A stretch of 64,000 bases of DNA from JBAZTO01 sp041661865 (GTDB taxonomy: Bacteria; Planctomycetota; Phycisphaerae; SM23-33), in NCBI GenBank assembly GCA_041661865.1, contig JBAZTO010000017.1, positions 1 to 64,000 on the forward strand, in the 5' to 3' direction. The first letter of the stretch is position 1. Every line of letters starts with the position of its first letter. Under the pieces are notes generated by a model. That model was not told where the DNA came from. It saw only the letters and a list, made by a program, of their open reading frames with translations, and searched no databases. A program made the position numbers and the translations under genes. Positions 58,338 to 64,000 of the stretch are shown here, one piece after another.

Positions 58338-61025
58338 CTATCGCCCTATTCCCGCGTGCAGGCAGTGCAGGATCAATGGCAGGACATCCAACTGTTCGCG
58401 GCGGTGGCCGCGCAGCCGGGCCGTGCCGTCCTTGAGTATGGCGGCGCGAACCTTGCCCAGGGCCTCCAGGTCCAGGTCGTCGATCAGGCCCGCCAAGGCC
58501 GTCGCGCCGGCGACAAACTCGTCCCTCCCGATACGCTGAATGCATTGATCGACGGCGCCCTCCGCGGCCGCCCCGCTGCGATGACGGTGACAAATGCCCC
58601 TGCGAAGTTTCCGAAGGGTCTGCGCCGCCACGGTGCCGGGGTCCTTCCGCATCTGACGCCACAAGCGGAAGAATTGCCTCTCGTCCCCCGCCAGGCGGGC
58701 CAACGCCAGGTCCAACTCGCTCAGCCAGGTCTGGTTGGGCATCTGCGCGCGGAGGGCCAGCAGGTGCCCCACCGCCTGACGCGCGCGGAGCTGACCCAGC
58801 GCGGAGGCATAGGCGATGCGGATTCCAAGCGGCGTGTCGTTGCCCAGGCCGCGGATAAGTTCGGGGATGATCTCGCTCTCGCCGAAGCGCCCCAGCGCCC
58901 GCGCGCACCGGGCCCTCAGCAGGGGGAAGCCCGATGCAAAGGCCTGCCGCAGCGGCTCGACGGCCGCCGGATCGCCCATTCGCGCCAGCGCCCAGGCCGC
59001 CTCGATGCTCAGGTCCGGCTCGCCGTTGGCCAGCAGATCCGCCATCGCCTCGGTCAGGCGCAGGCTCGGCCGCTCGTGCGAGGCAAGGATGATGGCCTCG
59101 TAACGGACGTTGAAGTCGCCATCGCCCAGGGCCTTGAGCAGCGAGTTCTCGTCGAGCTTCACATCGACCGGCCGCGCGGCGATCTCCGCGGGATTCGCGC
59201 CGCCGTGACGACGGAGCGTCTCCAGGGCCGCGGCAAAGATGGGCCTCAAGGCCGCATCGCCCTCGGAAAGTTGCTTCTCCAATTCCGGCACAATCGTCGC
59301 GTCGCCCAGCGTGGCAAGGGCCCGCGCGCTGCGGGCGCGCAGCAGCGGGTAACCGGCGGTGAACGTCCATCGCAGCGGAGGCACCGCCGCCTTGTCCCCA
59401 AGCCGTGACAGCGCCCACGCGGCGGTCATGCTCAGGTCCGGCTGGCCGCTGATGAGCGTCTCGATCAACGCCTCGGTCAATCGCGGATCGCGTCGCGTGC
59501 GGGCGATGGCCACGATCGCCTCGTACCGAACGTTGAAGCTGGGATCCTCCAGTGCGTCGATCAGTTCCTCGATGCCCAGGGGGCTCCTGGACGCCCCCAT
59601 CCGGCTGATGATCGGCAGGCGGTCGGCCTCCCTTCCAGCCAGGCTGTAGCGGACCAGCGACTCGACCGCCATCAGCGGATTGCCCTGGAGAAACATGCCC
59701 ATGAAACGCCGGACGGGCATCCGGCTGTCGGCGTCCACTTTCTGTTGGAGCACCAGCCCCACCAGCAGCATCGCCACGCTGAAGATGAACAGCGGCGTGA
59801 ACGCGTTGATTTCCAGGAAGAGGAAGTGGCCGCTGAAGTGGCCGAAGGCCGTCGTGCTCTTGCCGGCCATCAGTTGGGCAATGCCCTGCGTCAGGCCGCT
59901 CCAGGCGACGAAAACGGACATGTACTGTGTCCTGCGGTTGGGCGGAACCAGACCGACGTAAAGCTGCCGGGACACGCCGATGCCATACGCCATGCCGGCG
60001 GTGCCCGCCGCAACGTAGATAATCAGCGCCACCACGATGCTGGCCAGCCCCGCGTGCGGGATCAGCATCCAGCCGATGGGCGGAAGGAACATCATGCACA
60101 GGCCGGTGATCAGCACGGGCTTGGAGCCGTAGCGGTCCGCGGCCCAGCCCCAGAAGAAGCTCGAGCACATGCTGCCCACCATCGCGCCGTTCTGGAGCAT
60201 CACGACCGTCGCGGGGGCCAGGTGGATCTGCTCCTTGAGATACAGCGGCACGAACGCGCCCAGCGGGGCCGAGCCCAGGCTCACCAGGCTCACCGCCAGC
60301 ATGTAGTTGAGGAAGTTGCGGTCGCGAAACACCCGCTTCATCTTGGCCAGGTGGATGCGGACGGGCTCGGGTTTGTTCGTCGGCGCGCCGCCGGGGATGC
60401 GGCTCCCGGCCATCACCGAGGCAATGCCCGCCACCGCGCCCATCGCCAGCAGCACCATGTAGCGGCTGATCGTCTCCTCCGGCAGCAGCGGCCTGAGGAA
60501 CTCCGCCGGCTTGAGCACCAGTCCCGCGATGAACAGTACCGCCACGGTGGTCAGCAGGCTAAGTGTACTGGAGACGGCGATGAACTTGCCCCGGATGGTG
60601 TGCGGGATCATTTCCTGCCGCCAGGGGTAATTGGCCGCCTCGCCGATGGAGCGGCAGACGCAGAAGCAGGCCAGCACGACGGTGATGAAATAGAAGGTGG
60701 TATTGAGGCCGAAGGTGTGGAAGACCCACGGCGTGGCCAGCATCATCAGGGCAAAGCCATTGCGGATGGTCCAGGCCGTCAGGAAGACGCGCTTGACGCC
60801 CCAGCGGGCCGCCAGCGGGGCCATGACCAGCGCGATGACGCTCATGAAGCATATCAGCGACAGCAGGAAGCCCACGCGGTCCTTGGGCAGCCCCAGTTCC
60901 GACAGGAAGAGCACGAAGATCGAGCCGAGGATCGAGAGGCTGCAGAAGGCTGCGTTCAGCGAGTCAAACGCCAGCACGTACGGCAGGTGGCGGATACGAT
61001 CGGCGTTGGTTGGTTCGGACGACAT
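58338..61025 (-). CDS. MFS transporter fused to HEAT repeats
   Basis: 895 residues from ATG 61025. The first 440 form a 12-helix major-facilitator transporter: FFWGWAADRYGSKPVLITGL (the loop motif), MAYGIGVSRQLYVGLVPPNR. From about 465 to 760, regular HEAT-like repeats (NVRYEAIVAIARTRRDPRLT, LSMTAAWALSRLGDKAAVPP, RARSARALATLGDATIVPEL) follow, then a C-terminal domain. HEAT fusions are known for the nucleotide transporters of Chlamydiales, but MFS-HEAT fusions are unusual to my knowledge. The substrate is unknown. The C-terminal 130 residues contain His/Arg-rich sequence (RRGICHRHRSGAAAEG). Confidence 0.83.
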   Translation of the reverse strand: MSSEPTNADRIRHLPYVLAFDSLNAAFCSLSILGSIFVLFLSELGLPKDRVGFLLSLICFMSVIALVMAPLAARWGVKRVFLTAWTIRNGFALMMLATPWVFHTFGLNTTFYFITVVLACFCVCRSIGEAANYPWRQEMIPHTIRGKFIAVSSTLSLLTTVAVLFIAGLVLKPAEFLRPLLPEETISRYMVLLAMGAVAGIASVMAGSRIPGGAPTNKPEPVRIHLAKMKRVFRDRNFLNYMLAVSLVSLGSAPLGAFVPLYLKEQIHLAPATVVMLQNGAMVGSMCSSFFWGWAADRYGSKPVLITGLCMMFLPPIGWMLIPHAGLASIVVALIIYVAAGTAGMAYGIGVSRQLYVGLVPPNRRTQYMSVFVAWSGLTQGIAQLMAGKSTTAFGHFSGHFLFLEINAFTPLFIFSVAMLLVGLVLQQKVDADSRMPVRRFMGMFLQGNPLMAVESLVRYSLAGREADRLPIISRMGASRSPLGIEELIDALEDPSFNVRYEAIVAIARTRRDPRLTEALIETLISGQPDLSMTAAWALSRLGDKAAVPPLRWTFTAGYPLLRARSARALATLGDATIVPELEKQLSEGDAALRPIFAAALETLRRHGGANPAEIAARPVDVKLDENSLLKALGDGDFNVRYEAIILASHERPSLRLTEAMADLLANGEPDLSIEAAWALARMGDPAAVEPLRQAFASGFPLLRARCARALGRFGESEIIPELIRGLGNDTPLGIRIAYASALGQLRARQAVGHLLALRAQMPNQTWLSELDLALARLAGDERQFFRLWRQMRKDPGTVAAQTLRKLRRGICHRHRSGAAAEGAVDQCIQRIGRDEFVAGATALAGLIDDLDLEALGKVRAAILKDGTARLRGHRREQLDVLPLILHCLHAGIGR

Positions 61026-61096
61026 TAGTAGAACATTATCATAGCGGGCAAGGGGAGACGGGACTAGAGGCTGAGAACCGAGCCTGTATACCCATC

Positions 61097-61125
61097 TTGA
61101 CTGTATCGGCCGCCGCGGATAGACT
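61097..61125 (+). promoter_or_regulatory. Sigma70-type promoter for tRNA-Thr
   Basis: TTGACT (61097-61102), 17-base spacer, TAGACT (61120-61125). Start predicted near 61132, about 43 bases before the tRNA. Confidence 0.55.
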
Positions 61126-61174
61126 CACACTATTGTGGCGATGCCGGGCATCAGGGCCAGCCGTTGCCGACAAT

Positions 61175-61246
61175 GCCGACCTAGCTCAATGGCAGAGCAC
61201 AGCTTTCGTAAAGCTGAGGTTTTGGGTTCGACTCCCAAGGTCGGCT
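61175..61246 (+). tRNA. tRNA-Thr(CGT)
   Basis: Acceptor GCCGACC pairs with GGTCGGC, T discriminator. Anticodon stem CAGCT/AGCTG with loop TTCGTAA gives CGT. T arm TTGGGTTCGACTCCCAA. A T-rich stretch follows the tRNA. CCA not encoded. Confidence 0.94.
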
Positions 61247-61296
61247 TTTTCATTTTATTCCGTGTCTTGGGACGCTCTCCGTGCGTACGGACGCAA

Positions 61297-61325
61297 CATC
61301 GGCATAGGTAAAGCCCTCGCGGGCG
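61297..61325 (+). repeat. Dispersed repeat family D, partial copy
   Basis: CATCGGCATAGGTAAAGCCC, then TCGCGGGCG, shares its first 28 bases with 14762 and 24232 apart from one added A. Also flanked by CCGTGCGTACGG (61280-61291), a word that follows copy 1 at 14803. Confidence 0.5.
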
Positions 61326-61399
61326 TAATCGACGGCGGGATAGTTGCCCTGGGCGTCGGGCTTGTGGGCAGTGCGCGAGGCTTGCGGCTTGCCGACATG

Positions 61400-61663
61400 T
61401 TACAGCCCCTTGTAAACATCCTTGCGGTGGGCGATGCGGACAACGCATATCAGAAGCACGCGGTCTTCTATGAGATAGACAATACGATAGTCGCCGACGC
61501 GGACACGGCGAAACCCCTCCGGGCCTTGAAGCTGCACGCTTCCCGGCGGGCGCGGTGTGTCGGCCAGCGCGGCTATGGCCGTCAACAGCCGGCCCTTGAA
61601 GGACTTGGGAATACGGCGGATTTCCCGCAGCGCCGCCGGCCTGAATTCAACGCGGTATTGCAT
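61400..61663 (-). CDS. RelE/ParE-type toxin
   Basis: 87 residues. QYRVEFRPAALREIRRIPKS opens the RelE fold. LADTPRPPGSVQLQGPEGFR and RVRVGDYRIVYLIEDRVLLI form the central sheet. VVRIAHRKDVYKGL is the typical C-terminus, where catalytic Arg and Tyr residues usually lie. It probably cleaves mRNA in the ribosome or inhibits gyrase. The antitoxin gene is immediately upstream. Confidence 0.93.
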   Translation of the reverse strand: MQYRVEFRPAALREIRRIPKSFKGRLLTAIAALADTPRPPGSVQLQGPEGFRRVRVGDYRIVYLIEDRVLLICVVRIAHRKDVYKGL

Positions 61664-61669
61664 GCCCGG

Positions 61670-61918
61670 CTAAAGCCCCAGGTCCTTCCTGACCTTCTCA
61701 AAGGGGATATTCGGGCCCTTTTCCTTCATGGCCTTGCGGGCGAGGCGAATATCCGTTTCGTCTTCCAGCCGCTCCAGCAGCTCCACGTCTTCGATGGACA
61801 CAAGGGCGAACAGGTTCTTGCCCCGGCGTTCCACGATGAGGCGCTCGCCCCGAAGGGAAACGCGGTTGCCCAGGTCGGCCAGGTGTTCGCGGGCTTCACT
61901 GATGGGTATAGTTGTCAT
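61670..61918 (-). CDS. Phd/YefM-type antitoxin
   Basis: 82 residues from ATG 61918. TTIPISEAREHLADLGNRVS is the Phd/YefM N-terminus, and LRGERLIVERRGKNLFALVS carries the conserved strand. The last third (IRLARKAMKEKGPNIPFEKV) wraps the toxin. It stops six bases before the toxin start. A perfect palindromic operator lies just upstream of it (61944-61967), fitting autoregulation. Confidence 0.93.
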   Translation of the reverse strand: MTTIPISEAREHLADLGNRVSLRGERLIVERRGKNLFALVSIEDVELLERLEDETDIRLARKAMKEKGPNIPFEKVRKDLGL

Positions 61919-61943
61919 AGCGGAATACTCCAATCTACCATTA

Positions 61944-61967
61944 TGTACGAATTGTACGTTTCGTACA
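61944..61967. promoter_or_regulatory. Palindromic operator of the toxin-antitoxin operon
   Basis: TGTACGAA (61944-61951), spacer TTGTACGT, then TTCGTACA (61960-61967): a perfect eight-base inverted repeat whose centre again contains GTAC. It lies 26 bases upstream of the antitoxin start, where Phd/YefM antitoxins bind to repress. Confidence 0.6.
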
Positions 61968-61980
61968 CTTTGAAGTCAAG

Positions 61981-62100
61981 CTATTCTTCGGCTTCCCGGG
62001 CGGCCGTTTTGACCGTGACCTTCACCTTCTTCCGGGCCTTACCGCCGCCTACGGCTGACTCGTCGGCATAGCCGGAGAAGAGGCGGGCTGGGTCAAAGGT
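61981..62100 (-). pseudogene. Likely C-terminal remnant of an unknown gene
   Basis: The minus strand reads open from about 62100 to TAG 61983-61981 and encodes CTFDPARLFSGYADESAVGG, then a basic KARKKVKVTVKTAAREAEE. This has the look of a real protein end, but the frame meets a stop near 62200 with no proper start codon between. It sits directly upstream of the toxin-antitoxin promoter, so an older gene may have been cut here. Confidence 0.3.
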
Positions 62101-62151
62101 GCAGAAGACGTGTGGGCAATTCGTTGCACACCGTCTTGCGGACTTGGTTCC

Positions 62152-62212
62152 GCGTGCAACAAAGTTGCACGCCCTACGGTTTTGGGGGGAGGTGGGTTCC
62201 TACCCCACCTCC
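62152..62212. repeat. Two adjacent perfect palindromes
   Basis: GCGTGCAAC, AAA, GTTGCACGC (62152-62172), then GGAGGTGGG, seven-base loop, CCCACCTCC (62188-62212). They lie in the gap 61984-62365 and could be remnants of mobile palindromes or a terminator. No T run follows either. Confidence 0.5.
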
Positions 62213-62303
62213 TATTGCGCCCTATTCAGACCCCTACAACGCGGCGAGCTTGGAACCCCGCTGCGGGAAGGTTCCGTATCCTCTTTATATGCCATCAAAA
62301 GAC

Positions 62304-62330
62304 ATGGGCCCGCCGGTTTGGCGAGCCCAT
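62304..62330 (-). terminator. Terminator of gap
   Basis: Minus strand ATGGGCTCGCC, loop AAAC, CGGCGGGCCCAT (62330 to 62304), followed by GTCTTTTGA. It is 36 bases beyond the gap stop. Confidence 0.65.
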
Positions 62331-62365
62331 AGTCTTATTGACGGGGACAGCTATCTGAAGCCGGC

Positions 62366-63385
62366 TTACAGCTTGGCCAGCCTTTCAATCAGGTCGGCGG
62401 TGCGGCACGAGTAGCCCCACTCGTTGTCGTACCACATGGTCACCTTGACCATGTCGCCGTCCAGCACGATCGTGTTGGTCGAATCGAAGATCGAGCTGTG
62501 CGGGTCGTGGACGATGTCGCTGGAAACGATCGGGTCGGTCACGTACTCGAGGATGCCCTTGAGCGAGCCTTCCGAGGCTTCCTTGATCGCGGCGTTGATC
62601 TCTTCCACGCTGGTCTTGCGGGCGGCGATGAAGGTCAGGTCCGTGATCGAGCCGGTGGGAACCGGAATACGGAGGGCGTAGCCGTGCAGCTTGCCCTTCA
62701 GGGCCGGGATGACCTCGCCCAACGCCTTGGCGGCGCCGGTGGTCGAGGGCACGATGTTGATCGCCGCGGCGCGGCCACGACGCTTGTCCTTGTAGGGCAT
62801 GTCCAAGATGGCCTGGTCATTGGTGTACGCGTGAATCGTCGTCATTAGGCCCTTGACGATGCCGATCTTCTCATGCAGAACCTTGCAGGCCGGGGCCAGC
62901 GAGTTGGTCGTGCAGGAAGCGTTCGAGATGCACTTCATGGCCGGGGTGAGGGTGTCGTCGTTGACGCCCAGCACGATGGTGCCATCGGGCTTGTCCTTGG
63001 CCGGGGCCGAGAGGATGACCCTGCGGGCGCCGGCGGCCAGGTGGCTGTCATAGCCGGGGGCCGTGGCGGTGGCGCGGGAGGTGAAGCGGCCGGTGGACTC
63101 CAGGACCACTTCGGCGCCGACCTTGGCCCACGGAAGCTTGCTGGGATCCTTCTCGGCGAAGATCGGGATTTCCTTGCCGTTGACGATCAGCGCGCCCGGC
63201 TTGGAGACGACCTTGCCCGGGAAACGGCCCTGGGTTGAATCGTACTTGAGCATGTAGCCGAGCATGTCGGCGTCGAACATGTCATTGACGCCCACCACCT
63301 CGAAGCGTTCGGGCTCTTCGCTCAACGCGCGGAAGACCAGTCGCCCGATGCGGCCGAACCCATTGATGCCAACCTTGACTGCCAT
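62366..63385 (-). CDS. gap: Glyceraldehyde-3-phosphate dehydrogenase
   Basis: 339 residues. Rossmann start VGINGFGRIGRLVFRALSEE. Active-site Cys in ISNASCTTNSLAPACKVL with the catalytic His after GIVKGLMTTIHAYTNDQ. RGRAAAINIVPSTTGAAKAL and AYALRIPVPTGSITDL-like block (here GYALRIPVPTGSITD). The C-terminus ends WGYSCRTADLIERLAKL. It oxidises GAP with NAD and phosphate. The promoter is at 63479. It works with apgM in the same pathway. Confidence 0.97.
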   Translation of the reverse strand: MAVKVGINGFGRIGRLVFRALSEEPERFEVVGVNDMFDADMLGYMLKYDSTQGRFPGKVVSKPGALIVNGKEIPIFAEKDPSKLPWAKVGAEVVLESTGRFTSRATATAPGYDSHLAAGARRVILSAPAKDKPDGTIVLGVNDDTLTPAMKCISNASCTTNSLAPACKVLHEKIGIVKGLMTTIHAYTNDQAILDMPYKDKRRGRAAAINIVPSTTGAAKALGEVIPALKGKLHGYALRIPVPTGSITDLTFIAARKTSVEEINAAIKEASEGSLKGILEYVTDPIVSSDIVHDPHSSIFDSTNTIVLDGDMVKVTMWYDNEWGYSCRTADLIERLAKL

Positions 63386-63478
63386 GTTATCGACTCCTTG
63401 TATTTAGGCTGCCTTGACTCAAACTCCACCGTCCGGCACGTCCGCTTGCCCCCCTCTGCCGGCCCGGCGAAGCAGGTA

Positions 63479-63507
63479 AATCTAAGGACATCCCCGGGGC
63501 CTGTCAA
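63479..63507 (-). promoter_or_regulatory. Sigma70-type promoter for gap
   Basis: Minus strand TTGACA (63507-63502), 17-base spacer, TAGATT (63484-63479). Start predicted near 63472, giving an 87-base leader before ATG 63385 (AAGGAGT upstream). Confidence 0.6.
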
Positions 63508-63583
63508 CATCTTTTGCCGCCGCGCGGCGCGCCGGCGGTCGTTTGGCCCCTGTGGCGGAAGGGTCCGCAGGAAACAAAAACTG

Positions 63584-63612
63584 TTGGCAAATCGGCCATC
63601 GTCCGATATTTT
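63584..63612 (+). promoter_or_regulatory. Sigma70-type promoter for the truncated membrane gene
   Basis: TTGGCA (63584-63589), 17-base spacer, TATTTT (63607-63612). Start predicted near 63619, about 29 bases before ATG 63648. It is divergent from the gap promoter. Confidence 0.5.
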
Positions 63613-63647
63613 TGCTACGGACAGATATCAAAGGGAGTTCCATTCTC

Positions 63648-64000
63648 ATGAGCGAGCAAGACACAACGCCCTCACCGTCACCGGACCGCATCGTCTGCGC
63701 GCCTTCGCGAGACCCGATCGTCCGCTGGTTCATCGTGGCCGGGATGCTGCTGGGCTTTGCCCTGTGGACCATTTATGACCACTACATCATGGGCAAGTAT
63801 CCCAATCCCACCCCCTACTCGCTGAATCCCTACATGAAGTACCTGTTCAATCACTACGTTCCCTACCTGCTCGTGCCGCCGGGGCTGGTGGCCCTGTACC
63901 TGGGGATTCGCGCCGCCACGCGCCGCATGGTCGCCGACAGCGAAGGGGTCGGCTACCTGGGCGGGACGCGCCTGGCCTGGGGCGACATCAAGCGCGTGGA
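63648..64000 (+). CDS. Membrane protein with PH-like C-terminus, cut by the window end
   Basis: ATG 63648 with AAGGGAG upstream; the frame runs open to base 64000 (117 residues seen). An N-terminal polar stretch (DTTPSPSPDRIVCAPSRDP) is followed by two membrane segments (about 25-43, VRWFIVAGMLLGFALWTIY; and 70-90, VPYLLVPPGLVALYLGI). The visible end, DSEGVGYLGGTRLAWGDIKR, looks like the start of a bacterial PH-type domain. Function unknown; the product is incomplete here. Confidence 0.75.
   Translation, partial: MSEQDTTPSPSPDRIVCAPSRDPIVRWFIVAGMLLGFALWTIYDHYIMGKYPNPTPYSLNPYMKYLFNHYVPYLLVPPGLVALYLGIRAATRRMVADSEGVGYLGGTRLAWGDIKRV

Overview
The window reads as 64 kb of chromosome from a high-GC member of the Planctomycetota, most likely class Phycisphaerae. 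This is inferred from a PEP-CTERM-tagged secreted protein, a type II secretion pseudopilin-like protein, a ThiD2-ThiE fusion, an archaeal-type phosphoglycerate mutase, a radical-SAM-linked DUF2344 protein, a GAF/receiver regulator, several HEAT-repeat proteins, and many small palindromic repeats between genes. I could not run a phylogenetic search, so the placement is inference. Genes are mostly solitary or in pairs, on both strands, with few long operons. Most content is housekeeping.

Layout. 1-0.2 kb: the tail of an IS5-type transposase. 0.2-10 kb: secreted cyclophilin, tRNA-Ser, an attenuator-controlled cimA (isoleucine), valS, a bifunctional-nuclease domain protein, a lipoprotein and a 2-hydroxyacid dehydrogenase. 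10-21 kb: a methyltransferase, a cluster of palindromic repeats, an oxidoreductase, a cupin, dapF (lysine/cell wall), a secreted HEAT protein, tyrS, a ThuA-like protein and an enolase-superfamily epimerase. 21-33 kb: tRNA-Glu, a GH10-fold protein lacking both expected catalytic glutamates, a HhH protein, a CPBP protease, tRNA-Gln and tRNA-Leu, a 38-residue Cys-rich protein, DUF1638, nadE, a ferredoxin, a GAF/receiver protein and apgM. 33-42 kb: coaD and nadD, then hpf-ptsN-ptsH-ptsI, a DUF2344 protein and RNase E/G. 42-51 kb: tRNA-Asp, glyA, thiE, hsp20-lon and an HtrA protease. 51-61 kb: a large YfhO-like membrane protein, an excisionase-type HTH fused to a PTS EIIA domain, a Gly/Tyr-rich secreted protein, an ECF sigma factor with two small membrane proteins, a PL10 pectate lyase and an MFS transporter fused to HEAT repeats. 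61-64 kb: tRNA-Thr, a toxin-antitoxin pair with a palindromic operator, gap, and the start of a membrane protein cut by the window end.

How genes work together. The PTS parts (EI, HPr, EIIA and an HTH-EIIA fusion) come without any sugar permease or EIIB here, so they look like a regulatory phosphorelay. cimA is preceded by a leader peptide with Ile-Ile and several Val codons, then overlapping antiterminator and terminator hairpins: a classical ribosome-mediated attenuator. NAD/CoA synthesis (nadE, nadD, coaD), glycolysis (gap, apgM), translation (valS, tyrS, six tRNAs, hpf) and proteostasis (lon, hsp20, HtrA) are well represented.

The most notable signals are the cimA attenuator, intergenic palindromic repeat sequence carried in frame inside valS, a GH10-like protein without its catalytic residues, the HTH-EIIA fusion, the MFS-HEAT fusion, a likely ATT start codon, and repeats that touch the stop codons of two genes. 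Five of the six tRNA genes carry recognisable TTGACN-N16/17-TANNNT promoters, which give a usable local housekeeping promoter model.
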